From positions 1,852,001-1,916,000 of the forward strand of contig JAOTON010001136.1 of assembly GCA_034440635.1 (NCBI GenBank): DNA of 64,000 nucleotides, read 5' to 3'. This DNA comes from Lepas anatifera (taxonomy: Eukaryota > Arthropoda > Thecostraca > Lepadidae). Numbering within the stretch: the stretch's first letter is position 1; every line of letters starts with the position of its first letter. The notes under the pieces were generated by a model. The model did not search any database. It saw only the letters and a program-made list of their open reading frames with translations, and was not told where the DNA came from. Made by a program: the position numbers and the translations under genes. Shown here piece by piece: positions 43,546 through 54,824 of the stretch.

Positions 43546-46193
43546 TATTGTTTATTGTTTATTGTTTATTGCATGCGAATCATCAACGGACGTGGTGCCC
43601 ATTTACAGATGAAGTCAATCTGATAAAAATATATACAATGAAGGATCAACGCCGCGAGACGATTGTTAAAAGTTGATGGAACAAGTGAGCTTGAAATGGT
43701 TCCAAAAGGTAACGAATGCACTGCTACCCATAAAAATATAGATAAATACATTTATAAATTCATTTGAAAATAAAAATAGCCTAAGACAGACGTAAAATAT
43801 AAAAAATGAATGGTATAAAAACATAAACACGTAAAAGAGTCTTAAGACCTACTTAAAATATAGATGTAAAACCTATACACACAAAACCTAATCCCTCACA
43901 CCCAGCACAAAGCGAAGCACCTGCTTTTTTGTACTCTGCTTTCCCAAGCTGCCAAATATCTGCCTCCCGACATGTATCCAGGAACCTATTGCACAGTTTG
44001 GGAATCCTGGTAAACAAACCCCTTTTCACCGTGTTGACTCTCGCGTAGGGCACGTGAAATAAAACCATACGGCGCAGCATTCGGGGAGGAACAGCAAGTG
44101 GAAACTTATTCAGAAGAAATGATGAATCTACTAAATTTTTGTGGATACCTCTGATGAACATAAGATCATACTGTTTTCGTCTGGCCTCAAGAGATGCGAC
44201 ACCAAAATGCAAAGTGAGACTATCATAGTCAAATGCTATGTTTTGAATATTGCAATGTCCACAGAGCCAAATTAAAAATTTATGCTGGGTTCTTTCCAGC
44301 CTTTGCAAGTGACTGTCAGCTGCTCCTCCCCAAATCACGCAACAATATTCCAGCACAGACCGTACATTCGCGTAATATGTAGACAACATAGCTCTGCTAT
44401 TGCACTGATGTATCGGCCTACCTCTTTTACCCGTTTGAAAAGATCTCATCATCAATCCTAATGCCCTATTTGCTTTTGAAACAATGTTGTCTATATGTGC
44501 TCCGAACGTTAATTTTTCATCGATAAGAACCCCCAGATCTCGCATTACAGTGACTCTTTCGATGGCTGTGCCACCTATAGTATAAAGAGCATGAACGGGA
44601 GAACGACGTAGCGTCAGAGATAGGACTTTACATTTTGATGGGTTTAGCTTTAATCCCCACAGCTCAGACCATTGATATAGGCAATCAAGATTGTTCTGAA
44701 CAAGTCTTGCATCATTTCGATCGTCTACTTTGTGATAAATTTTAACATCGTCTGCAAACATCAAATTATCTGTGCACAACGTCATCGGTAGATCATTTAT
44801 GAAGCAGGCGAACAATAGAGGGGACAGAAGTCCGCCTTCCGGTGTGCCCGACGGTGTAGGTATCCAGGACGAGCACTGACCGTTTAAAACAACTCGCTGT
44901 TTCCTCCCAGACAGATATGACTTACACCAATCTAACGCCTTACCAGAAATATGGTAAGAGTTTTTGAGTTTGTGTATGAGAAGAGCGTGGTTCACGCTTT
45001 GAAAAGCTGAACTGTAATCGGTGTAGATCACATCCGTCTGGGATCCAGCTGCTATATTGCCCCAGGCTTTTTCTAACATCGTCGCCAAATTAGATACGCA
45101 CGAGCGACCTGGGATGAATCCATGCTGTTGCTCGGCTAAAACTGGACAAACGTGAGCAAAAGAGAAACATATACAACACGCTCAAGCACTTTGCTCAACA
45201 GTGGTAACAAGGACACAGAACGATAGTTAAGTGGGAGAGTCTTGGCGTCTTTTTTTAAAGATAGGCACTATATTGGCGCGTTTCCAAACGCTCGGAAAAA
45301 TCCCTGGCTAACAGACATTTTGCATAATTTTGTCACAGGCACGGTCAGCTCCTCTGAACACTCATGAATCACGCGTGCACTGATATTGTCTGGGCCGCAG
45401 GCCTTATGGCTATTGACACTGATCAATACGGATCTCACGATATCTTCGGACACTTCGAATGTACTTAAGAGATCCAGTGGGTAATCTGGCGCGGGTGGAA
45501 ATTCACCCACAGCAGGGTCGGTGAATTTAGCGGCAAAGGCTTGGTTTAGAAGCTCCGCCTTCTCCGCATCTTCTGTCACCTTTCTGTCACCGTCTAAGAG
45601 GTAAGGAATGGCAATGTTCCTTCTCTTTTGACACTTTAAAAATGTCCAAAACCGCTTGGGGTTTGTTTTGAGGTCATCGACTAGCCCCGAAAGATACTCA
45701 TAAAATTTGCTGCTAGATATCTGCTTGAAGCATCTCCGTTTCTCTTGAAAACAGGCTTCAGTTTCGGGGGACCTGTTCCGTTTCATTCTACGATGGGCAG
45801 CTTCCTTTTCCACCAAAGCAGAACGCAGATCCTGATCGAACCACGGTGGATGACGTCTTTTCAGCTGAACAAGTGGAATGTGGTCGCTGATGGTAGCGTT
45901 TATTATGTCGTAGAATATCCTAGTAGCATCATCAACTGGCAAATCATCAAGAAGAGACCAGGGAATCAGCCTCAGCGATGTACGCATGCCGTCCCAATCA
46001 GCCCGCTTATAGTTCATGGCGGAGCGTCTAGTCACCAGTGGACTCGCATGGCTTATAGATGCAATTTCGCAAGTCACTTCCTTGTGGTCGGATGGAAAAC
46101 AACCGTCCCGGACAATAGCGTCCACGCGGTGATCTGTACAAAGGACCAGATCCAGAAAGTTTGTCTCACGTGTTGGTTGGTAGACATGCTGGA
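43546..46193 (-). mobile_element. 5'-truncated CR1/Jockey-type LINE inserted in the minisatellite
   Basis: A non-LTR retrotransposon copying itself by target-primed reverse transcription. On the minus strand it begins with the end of the endonuclease domain (NFLDLVLCTDHRVD, FPSDHKEV), so most of the endonuclease is missing. A linker follows, then CGPDNISARVIHE. The RT lies at 45088-43853 with TDYSSAFQSVNH (motif A Asp kept), TPEGGLLSPLLFACFIND and the catalytic FADDVKIY. A frameshift at about 45,257 (before VPIFKK) and a stop near 45,140 break the frame, so this copy is dead. The 3' end at 43,546-43,570 is a CAATAAA repeat tail. Both sides are the same 30-bp array. Confidence 0.88.
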
Positions 46194-46735
46194 ACATATC
46201 CGGTGGGTTGGGCTCTGTCACCGTTATATCCGGTGGGTAGGGCTCTGTCACCGATATATCCGGTGGGTAGGGCTCTGGCACCGATATATCCGGTGGGTAG
46301 GGCTCTGTCACCGTTATATCCGGTGGGTAGGGCTCTGTCACCGATATATCCGGTGGGTAGGGCTCTGGCACCGATATATCCGGTGGCTAGGGCTCTGTCA
46401 CCGTTATATCCGGTGGGTAGGGCTCTGTCACCGATATATCCGGTGGGTAGGGCTCTGGCACCGATATATCCGGTGGGTAGGGCTCTGTCACCGATATATC
46501 CGGTGGGTTTAGGGCTCTGGCACCGTTATATCCGGTGGGTAGGGCTCTGTCACCGTTATATCCGGTGGGTAGGGCTCTGTCACCGATATATCCGGTGGGT
46601 AGGGCTCTGGCACCGATATATCCGGTGGGTAGGGCTCTGTCACCGATATATCCGGTGGGTAGGGCTCTGTCACCGTTATATCCGGTGGCTTGGGCTCTGG
46701 TATCGTTATTTCCAGTGGATAGAGCTCTGGACATG
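46194..46735. repeat. 30-bp minisatellite, continuation beyond the LINE, about 18 units
   Basis: The unit is TATATCCGGTGGGTAGGG followed by CTCTGTCACCGA. The last units left of the LINE (43,460-43,545) already show the GGTAGAGTTCTGGCACC type, so both pieces belong to one array. GTGGGTAGG replaces GTGGGTAAG here, so donors are weaker than in the left part. Confidence 0.93.
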
Positions 46736-46739
46736 CACA

Positions 46740-47277
46740 CTTCAGTGTTCAGACTGGTCGGTAGAATAGCTTCTGCTCCCGGGAGGAAATGTAAATGCAT
46801 TTTGAGCAAGAGTGGTGGCATTGGAAGGCTCACTGGTATTCTCAAGCGCGGGAGTGTCCGTGAAACTTTCAATCTTGGCAAACAGGAACTATCTTTTGTA
46901 TAACCAAGAGGTTTTCAGATGTGGACTACTTGTTGTATTCTGCTTAAGATCCATACACCAATTTCCGATGAAATAAGGGCTGGGTCCCTCTGACATTTGC
47001 ATTGGTGATTTCCCTAGCTGCCGGCACATCATAGAAATAGGGTGCTTGATATCTTCCAAAAATACCCGCCGCAAAATATTTTATTTGTTTGAGTCGGTCT
47101 GTGGTTGTCTGTTGGGCTTCCAATATCTACTCAAGGATATTAACCAGGTTCACAAACACTACCTTGATAACTCATAGGAAAGTTTGCTTCTCAATGCTAA
47201 AATCTAAAAGGAATATTTAAATTATTTGAGCCACAGAATGAAGATGACATGCATGTACTTGTGTTGCATTTGAGCAG
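46740..47277. other. DEG/ENaC intron 2, right end, no other gene
   Basis: No recognisable repeat or coding signal between the array and exon 3. Confidence 0.4.
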
Positions 47278-47407
47278 GTCACGGTACAAAGCCATGACGA
47301 ATGGCACCATGGACGTGGGAACGCTGCAGTGGGACCGACTGGGACCCGACACACTTCCTGACTTTCTTCTCAACGTCACGTCGCCACGCGAAAACGTCAT
47401 CACGAGG
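47278..47407 (+). CDS. DEG/ENaC channel subunit, exon 3 (ectodomain)
   Basis: Acceptor cattttgagcag-like (ttgagcag at 47277) and donor AGG/GTAGGC; enters phase 2 and leaves phase 0, 130 bp. It completes the Arg codon of exon 2 and encodes SRYKAMTNGTMDVGTLQWDR, ending PRENVITR. This is the variable finger region of DEG/ENaC ectodomains, so similarity alone is weak. The call relies on position, phases on both sides and an uninterrupted frame. Two N-glycosylation sequons, NGT and NVT, fit an extracellular location. Confidence 0.72.
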
Positions 47408-47889
47408 GTAGGCAGATAAATTTAAAGTTATGGTTGACCTGCTCAGGCACTGGCGGCGGACCTGTGGGCACCGGGGCACGGTCCCCCTCACAAAATTTTA
47501 ACGCTAAACTTGTCACGTTGACTGGAAAGAAATTGGTTGAAAAGTCCGTGGTGCCCCCCACCCCTTAAATTCGGACGTTCCGCCGTCACTCTGCTCAGGA
47601 TTTGTATCATAAAGGCCAGTGTTGCATCGAAGTCATCGAATGTTAGGAGTCTGCTCTGAGTACCTGTATATTTTTGCGTGTTGTATATATTTCAGAGGAT
47701 TATTTAAGAACCGGTGAGTAATTGTTATCCGGGCCTTTAATACGTTCTTTGTTAATACTTTTGGTATGAATATTGCATGTCCTGATGCACGTTTCTGTTC
47801 ATTGTAGCTTGTTAGTTTGTTGCCAGTCTTATGGTTTTGATTCAAAATTTCCAACGGCAAATCTCTCTGGACAATAGGCGGACCCAGGT

Positions 47890-48100
47890 GTGGGGCGGGA
47901 GCACAGACCCGTCCGATGCGGAAACCTCCTGACCCACACTCCGTGCCTCTTGACCCACCCGATGTGGAAACCTCCTACCCACCCGCCCGTGCCTCCTGAC
48001 CCACCCGATGTGGAAACCTCCTGACTCACCCGCCCGTGCCTCCTGACCCACCCGATGCGGAAACCTCCTGACCCACCCACCCGTGCCTCCTGAAACCGCC
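47890..48100. repeat. 47-bp minisatellite, about 4 units
   Basis: Unit GATGTGGAAACCTCCTGACC with CACCCGCCCGTGCCTCCTG and ACCCACCC. It lies in DEG/ENaC intron 3. Confidence 0.85.
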
Positions 48101-48104
48101 CCAG

Positions 48105-49435
48105 CGTCCTCCCCCCAACCTCGCCTCCTAGTCTCCCACCTTCCGATGCAAGCACTGGGGCTCCCACGATGCAATTTGGCGCCCCTCTGAAAGATCGCAG
48201 TTTTGCCCCCAGAACCCCCTCCCATTGGTTCTCAGCTCTCCAGGGTTTCCTTCTAGTCACAGGGAGTTAAGTTTAGGTTGGAACATGTTGAGAAACGCGT
48301 AAGTGAAGGACAAATTAAGTTAGAAATGTCAGAGTACTAAAACTATGCAATGGATAGTTAGCCCAATTAATCAATAATTAGCCGTGATGTGATTATATGC
48401 ACTATTTTCGTTTGTCCCTCGTGTATTTCTGAATTACATTTGAACAGCGTGTTTAATTCTATTTGGCGTATTTAACCCGTGATGAAGCCGTTAAGCGAAT
48501 GTTGGGCTATTATCATTAAATGGTTAGGCCTTGAATTCTACCCAGTTTTGATTTGTGATAGAGCCTGCGGTTTTTGTCGACATTTATTCCCCCTGCTGTT
48601 AACGCTCCCTAACTAGATTTATTGTGCGAACTAGAACGAATTTCTAAGAGAGAAAGTAAGAGCGCCTTTTTCAGCTGTGCAGATATGGTCCTTTGAGCCG
48701 GACGAGTTCCCTTTTCCCACTCTTTCCCCAGTCAAACTCGAGAAGAATGCACTGGATCAGATCTCAGTAATTGGCTCCCCTGGATTCACATCCCCTGGAA
48801 ATTGTACCCTCCAAATGGCTACTCCCTAACCGAAGTGCCTCCTGCACTCTATAATCCTAGATTCGCCTAGTCCCTAGACAAAGCTCTGGAAAGAGTACTT
48901 TCCAGGTTGCGTATTAAGAATAACATAGGGTCAGATTTTAGCAGCAATTGAATATTATAGCGGCTCCTACGATTTTTCCAGCTACCATCATCCAGTTTGG
49001 GGATCTAAGACTTGCACACACGACAAACGAGGGCGGGAAGATATAACCTTTATTGTTGGAGACCTGAGAGCGGTTCTCCTGTAGTATGTATACTATAATA
49101 TATATATAGCCCTCCTCCTGTTGTGTCTGGAGTCTGGAATACGTCCGCTAGCGCTTGGTCAAGTGATTTAGTTAGTTAAATATTTAACGTGAAATGTATA
49201 TTTTGCGTGCCTTCGCCTCATTTGTTGCACTTGGCATCATGCGCATCGGAAAAAGGGGGCCATGTGGCCAGTCCCTCCCCACTTTCCACCAAAAATTAAA
49301 ATTTTCGATCAAATAAGAAAATAGCCGGACAGTTCTCGTAACCAATATGTCGGGAAGGTGCCAATGAGCCAGAATCCGGAGCTTTTTTATAAGGGAAAAG
49401 TTTCTTGTCATCAGGCGTCTAAAGATTGACGGCAT
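48105..49435. other. DEG/ENaC intron 3, no gene recognised
   Basis: Intronic sequence without a recognised exon, repeat family or RNA gene. A short TATATA tract lies near 49,096. Confidence 0.4.
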
Positions 49436-49469
49436 TCACCCCCACTTTTTGGTCGGGTGCGACGTGCAT

Positions 49470-49860
49470 GTTGACATCGGCGACAGACTATGGTCAATGA
49501 TGTCAATATTTGACATCAGGCCATAACTCTTGATGTCAATGTTTGACGTCAGGGACAGACTGGTGTCAATAACGTCAATGCTTGACATCATGGACATAAT
49601 GTGGTCAGCGATGTCAGTGCTTGACATCAGGGACGTACTGTGACCAGTGATGTCAATGCTTGACATCAGGGACAGACTGTGATTAGTGATGTCAGTGCTT
49701 GACATCAGGGTCATACTGTGGCCAGTGATGTCAGTGCTTGACATCATCAGGGACGTACAGTGACCAGTGATGCCAATGCTTGACACCAGGGACATACTGT
49801 GGCCGTTGATGGCAATGCTTGACATCAGGGACAGCTTGCGGTGAGTGATGTCAACGGTAC
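49470..49860. repeat. 39-bp minisatellite upstream of exon 4, about 10 units
   Basis: Unit GACATCAGGGACAGACTGTG followed by ACCAGTGATGTCAATGCTT. Each unit has a CTTGACATCAG/GG acceptor-like string. The array ends about 65 bp before the exon 4 acceptor. Its period, a multiple of 3, causes a long minus-strand frame that is not a gene. Confidence 0.9.
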
Positions 49861-49926
49861 TGGAATTGCGAAACAATCAACTATACTTTGACCCTTCTAA
49901 AACTACACAGGCGATTCTTTCGACAG

Positions 49927-50017
49927 TGCCTGCTGCAGGGAGATGAGTGCGACAACGTTGGAAGCTGGAAGGACTCGTATCCATTTTCGCTCGGTCGCTG
50001 CTTTACCTTCTATCCAG
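49927..50017 (+). CDS. DEG/ENaC channel subunit, exon 4 (cysteine-containing thumb/palm segment)
   Basis: A small 91-bp exon, found by looking for the family's C...C...GxCYTFN segment missing between exons 3 and 5. The acceptor gattctttcgacag keeps phase 0 and the donor CCAG/GTTTGT is phase 1. It encodes CLLQGDECDNVGSW, then YPFSLGRCFTFYP, matching C....C......GVCYTFN of DEG/ENaC proteins. An alternative acceptor (actacacag, 49914) is out of phase. Confidence is good because phase, motif and order all agree. Confidence 0.78.
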
Positions 50018-51032
50018 GTTTGTCCGACGTCATCCCTATTTTCATATCACTGACGGGTTAGTCTGCATCGGAAATTACTGGCAAACATTAAAAATATGTT
50101 TCTCCCGTACCGTTCAGTTACTTTTTGCTGTGTGTCGTCTGTGACTTAACACCCGCACTGAGGAGGCGTCTGGCACTAATGCGCACGGGTGAGGAGTGGG
50201 CTGGTAGGCCCCTCTGAGAGGTAAAAAACTAAGAGGCTTAGAGAAATACCCGTCCTCCACTATAGCCGACTTTCATTGACCTAGGTCAATATTTTCAAGA
50301 TCAAACGATATGGGGAGATGGGTGTCTTACTGGATAACATCAGAATCTCCAAAGCCACCGATCTTGGGTTGAGCTCCCGACGGAGCCTCTGAATAAGTAG
50401 ATCCGATTCCCCAAATCCCTCCCAACAGGGTGAGAGGTAGTAACGCTGTTTTTTCCGGCATAGGCTCTTTATCAACAGTTACTTTTTAAATTTTCGTTAC
50501 TTTCGTAACGTTACTTTTATTAACTTAAGTTTCACTTTGTTTTGTATTTCTTTACGTGTTTTGTGTGTGTTGAATCTACTGACGAACACTTTATTCTGAA
50601 ACGTCTGTTTCAAAGTTGAAAACTAACTGTTTGATAAAGAGCTCTTCCGCAATCAAACCGACGAAAACAAGACGCTGTATAACTTTGGCAGTTGGTGCGT
50701 CGTTAAGCCCCAACAATTATTAAGATCAAACAAGGTCATACAGGTCAAATATTGGTCGTGCTGCAAACCTATCGGAAAACGCAGTGATATGCGAAAAAGT
50801 CGGAAGTGTACCAGAAAATTGACCATGGTCATGAACAGAAGGTCCTAAAAATGTCTCGCGATATTTTTGGCTCAAAGTCATTCAAGGTCATTGAACTATT
50901 GCGTCACATATGATATATTCCCTATAATGTACGCTATGACTAACACTATAGCAGCCGTTTGGCGGAAAATGATGATTGACCTTGACCAATGCCCTTCAGC
51001 CTTGACGTGTGACCTTAAATACTATATTTGGT

Positions 51033-51227
51033 CAATCGCGGATCCAGGAGCAACTTTCGAAGGAGGCCAAACCAACGTTGGGGGAGGGGGCTAAATCGAG
51101 ACAAATCGGCAAAACATAGTATTTTTTAAGAAAAATCGCCAATATTTGATGCTTTTGAGGGGGACAAACATTTTTTAGGCTTTAGTAAGGAGCCACGACC
51201 CTGTGCCCCTCCTTGGATCCGCCAGTG
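51033..51227. mobile_element. hAT-like MITE with imperfect 8-bp TSD
   Basis: The right end GGATCCGCCAGTG mirrors the left end CAATCGCGGATCC. The flanks TATTTGGT and TATATAGT agree at six of eight positions. The body (GGAGGCCAAACCAACGTTGG, GGGGGCTAAATCGAGA) is shared with 52969-53173. Confidence 0.7.
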
Positions 51228-51339
51228 TATATAGTTACCTTAACCATGGCCTCGCAGCATAGGTAATATACGCTATACAGGGTAAGACTATTTAACCAGA
51301 AGCACTGGGGTCAATGACCTTAAAAATGCTGATATAAAC

Positions 51340-51569
51340 CATAAGTGTCGCCACCGGCAAAAATTTGTGGGGGCAGCCAAACTTAAACCTGATTCTGACA
51401 AAAATTTTCAACGTCAGGACCAAAAATTTTCGAATTTGAGCTCCTCGTTGCCTTCCGCAGCGGCTCGGTATAAGAATGTCCGGTTTTATCTATTTTGACT
51501 GAGATCAGAAAAATTTTGGCCAAAAGTGGGAGGGCAGGTCCCCTGGCCCTCCCTTTTCAGACGTGTATG
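51340..51569. mobile_element. hAT-like MITE, second copy of the 17280 family
   Basis: The ends CATAAGTGTCGCC and GACGTGTATG carry CA...TG tips. The flanks ATATAAAC and ATATGAAC agree at seven of eight positions. The body is collinear with 17280-17509. Confidence 0.78.
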
Positions 51570-52279
51570 ATATGAACTTGAACTGTGGCCTTACGACTTG
51601 ACCTTGACCCTCATATGAGGTGACCTTGACACATCATCTCGTTTATATGGCGTCATGACGCCACCACTCGGTCTCCAACGTCGGTGAACTGGTGCGACCG
51701 CGCAATTGTAGCGGTCTCAAAATATAGGCCCGTTTTTCAAAGCCTATAGATCATTTTTTACAGATTTTCAAGATTATTTTACCACAGTGGCGGCGCTTGA
51801 ACATTATGACAGCCTAGGCACGATTGGCTTAGAGGTAAGGACGTAGCCCAGACTGTTTACCTGATATTAGACAGGGCGATTCCAGGCCCGCTGGAGAAGG
51901 GCAAGCTCAAGTCGATGAGCAAAAATAATATTCATGTTTAAATGTTTAATACCATAAAAATTGAGAAATAAATAAAAACACATGTTGGTTGGTTGTGGAA
52001 ACGGTTATGCGGCAGTATATGAAGGTACAGGGCAAAATTCAAGGATAGGTAGGTAGGTTGGGGTTTAACGACGCACCAACTGCCAGGGTCATACGGCAGG
52101 TAGGTAGGTAATAAGCCGGGAAGGACAAGGTACTCACGAGAGCTTCCCATTTCAAGGACAGCCTCGGCACTTTTCAGGCTGCGAGCAGTTTTTCAGGCTG
52201 CGGTTTTTTCAGGCTATGAGCAGTTATCCAGCCACCTAGGCAAAATAGATGGGAAGGCCCCCTCCAGTACGCGTGTTAA

Positions 52280-52968
52280 GGGCAACATGGAACTATGGGC
52301 GCCGAAACGGGGTGAGGGAGCAACGGGGGATGCGTCCTCCCCAACTTGCGAGTCAGGTGGGAAATCCTCCCAAGAATGTTAAGCCTTGACTTATGTGTTT
52401 CGTATCTTCTCCCTTTTACCTGCGAGATCTTACGCAAAAGTATTGGTGCGTGTTGCATCGCAGTAGCGATTTCAGACAGCCAATATGCTCAAACTTCGCC
52501 TCCCAGCGCCCTACCCCTCGTTCATTACCAGCAGTCTTTTAGTTTCACTCATCGTCATACCTTTTTACATCACCATTCATGACCTGTACCAACTCTCTGA
52601 CGAAAATATATAAAATATATCGAAAGCGCTCCTGAAAATGAATTGGGCTTTATGTCTGCAGAAGATGGCTATAACGCTCATTATTACTATTTTATCTATA
52701 TTTGCCAGAGGTAAAAAGGTGTCCAAATTGTCTGGCGCGACGTCAAATCGACGTGCGATCTGGTAATGCTTCGTGCTGCGATATACCTCTTCATATAGCC
52801 CCTAAATTAATACGACGACAAATAAAATGCTTTTGTTGATTCAAAATCAGGGTTGTTGCTGGCGCGAGAATCATTTTGCTACACGCTCTTCTTTTCTTTC
52901 TTCCGACCATTTTGTAAGTGAAATCGGAGAGCAAATCCAAAGGCATCTACTACATTATTGGTTCCCAC
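52280..52968. other. DEG/ENaC intron 4, no gene recognised
   Basis: Intronic sequence without recognisable features, apart from the MITE boundaries on both sides. Confidence 0.4.
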
Positions 52969-53173
52969 CATAGGCGAATCCAGGAGTAACCTTAGGAGGG
53001 GCCAAACCAACGTTTTGGGGAGGGGCTAAATCGAGAAAAAATAGTAAAAACCTCGTATTTTTAGAGAAAACTGCCAAAATTTGGTCCTCTTGGAGAGGGG
53101 ATGGGCAAAGGATAATTTTTTAGGCTTTGGTGGGGGCCAGGGCCCCTTTGGCTCCCCCTTGGACCCGCCAGTG
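52969..53173. mobile_element. hAT-like MITE with 8-bp TSD GTTCCCAC
   Basis: Exact 8-bp flanks GTTCCCAC at 52961-52968 and 53174-53181. The left tip is CATAGGCGAATCC and the right tip GGACCCGCCAGTG. 205 bp; the body is shared with 51033-51227. Confidence 0.88.
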
Positions 53174-53334
53174 GTTCCCACACCTAAAAACAATTTGGTA
53201 TGCAACGAGACGCTACAACGCATGTTCCAAATTATATTAAATAACTATAGGATAAACACATTATGGCAACTGCAGTTTCGTCTTCTGTAAACATCAGTGT
53301 GAGAGTCGGCTCGGCTCTGTGACGTCAGAAGCGT

Positions 53335-53603
53335 GTGTTTCGTCTCCGGTGGACACCACTGTGATGCTGGCTGAACCCTGTGACATCAGTGTGATGCTGG
53401 CTGGCCCTTGACATCATGTGACGCCGGCTGACCCTTACATCCTTACGCTCATGTGTGATGCTGGCTGGGCCCTGTGACATCAGTGTGACGCCGGCTGGAC
53501 CCTGTGACATCAGTGTGACGCTGGCTGGACCCTGTGACATCAGTGTGATGCTGGCTGGACTCTGTGACATCAGTGTGACGCCGGCTCGGCCCTGTGAGGT
53601 CAG
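53335..53603. repeat. 30-bp minisatellite carrying copies of the exon 5 acceptor context
   Basis: Unit GCTGGCTGGACCCTGTGACATCAGTGTGAC or close variants, about eight units. The last unit reads GGCCCTGTGAGGTCAG and is itself the exon 5 acceptor. The other units read GACCCTGTGACATCAG, the same position with two or three changes. Array and exon are contiguous. Confidence 0.9.
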
Positions 53604-53783
53604 ATGAGAGTCACGCGGTGACGGCACGTATATCGTCCGGGTACCGGCTGTGGCTGCGCACCTCCGACCGTCCCGACTACTACTCGCCCACCACCGGCTT
53701 CCACCGCGGCTGGCTGGTGTTCGTGCACGGCGTACACGACCCTCTGACGCTCAAGTCCTGGATCGCCGTCAACACGCCGATCG
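53604..53783 (+). CDS. DEG/ENaC channel subunit, exon 5 (palm/beta-ball ectodomain)
   Basis: 180 bp from acceptor ctgtgaggtcag to donor ATCG/GTACGG, phase 1 on both sides. It encodes DESHAVTARISSGYRLWLRT, then GFHRGWLVFVHGVHDPL. This is the family block GLxLxL...GFKVxVHDPxEPP that follows the GxCYTFN segment, and it is in the right place after exon 4. The exon is GC-rich compared with its intron surroundings. The acceptor is chosen because it is the only AG upstream in phase with exon 4; it is also the final unit of the adjoining minisatellite. Confidence 0.83.
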
Positions 53784-54148
53784 GTACGGCGACCACGTTC
53801 GCACCGCTGCTCTGCCACGTAATGGCTGAATATGGGTGTCTTCCATCACTGTCAAATTAAGCCCGACAATCTATAAAAGGGCCTATTAGGGGTTTCATTT
53901 TTTACACGTCGCACGAATGACCACAGTTCCTTGGAACTTTGAAAAATGTTTTATGAAGGAATACATCGATCAACTATCATTCCCCAACTTACCATGCCTA
54001 ATTCCGCACTGGTGGTCAGGACCTGGATGTAGATGCAGGGTCAAGACCAGCTTGAGAAGCGACCCAGGGCCTCTCTCACCGCGTGCCCCAGTGACGTGCA
54101 GTGACGTGCAGTGCGGCGGTGCGTGAGGTGCGTGGCGCGCTGCCGCAG

Positions 54149-54311
54149 ACATCAGCGTGGCGGACACGCGGGAGGTGGCCATCGGCGCCGAACAGGTGCG
54201 CTCCCTGCGCCGCGCCGACAGTCCCTGCCAGCCGCAGCCCCAGTACAGCGCCGTGCGCTGCATGGAGCTCTGCCTGGCAGAGTGGGTGCTCAACACAGGC
54301 TCTCGCTGCAG
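54149..54311 (+). CDS. DEG/ENaC channel subunit, exon 6 (ectodomain, cysteine pairs)
   Basis: 163 bp, acceptor gctgccgcag, donor TGCAG/GTAAGT; phase 1 in and phase 2 out. It encodes DISVADTREVAIGAEQVRSL, a TFVxVxxTEI-like strand of the ectodomain. Then come SPCQPQPQYSAVRCMELCLA and the final SRCR, matching C......YS..C.E.CL.......C.C of the thumb domain. Codon composition is GC-rich and uninterrupted. Intron 5 before it is only 365 bp. Confidence 0.85.
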
Positions 54312-54824
54312 GTAAGTGCACGGACGGGTACGTAAAATCTCACACATGCAGTAGCAGGCTCGCTCGATCCCGCAGCTGACCACGCTGAGACCCGCCCGGC
54401 CATGGCGGAGCACCGAGAGCGCGGTAATGGCGCCGGAGATGCATGACATGGATAACAATGTAGAACGAGAGACCTCTTACCACTGTGGCGATGGCTGGGC
54501 AGACATAAATGTCACTTATGTCATATTTACATGTCTTAAGCATTAGTAGGCCAGAGTGTTTTTATTCACCACTTAGCGAAAATATCCCGGTCGTGGCTCC
54601 ATTTATGCCTTCCATCAACGACGGTGTAAATATTTCCAGGACGCCAGATATGGTAACGGAAGAAATCATGTGCTCTAACTACTCCAGCTATCAGCAAAAT
54701 CAAGTTCTGTACGATCGTGATACTGAATTCGTAAGTAACCTGTACTCGCAGACCACCGGCGGATCCAGGATATTCGATGGGGGGGGGCCGCATGGTCGGG
54801 GCATGGCGCTATCCGGACCGGGTT

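Larger units (their letters stand above)
50150..52275. mobile_element. Family D TTAA MITE with two nested hAT-like MITEs
   Basis: TTAA at 50146-50149 and 52276-52279. The tips are CACCCGCACTGAGGAGG and CCCTCCAGTACGCGTG. The body parallels 7473-8428, for example TTGACCTAGGTCAATATTTTC and CGTTTATATGGCGTCATGACG, and is extended by the insertions at 51033 and 51340. Rows of TGACCTTGACC words recur. It lies in DEG/ENaC intron 4. Confidence 0.75.

Noticed and set aside
41624..46735. CRISPR-like regular 30-bp repeats
   Set aside because: Units are head to tail without unique spacers, in a eukaryotic intron. They are minisatellites.
45745..46769. Plus-strand frames of 255 and 202 codons
   Set aside because: Antisense to the LINE and then through the 30-bp array; repeat peptides only.
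49436..49876. 146-codon minus-strand frame with repeated SLMSSIDITGHS
   Set aside because: Caused by the 39-bp repeat, which lies in an intron of the plus-strand gene.
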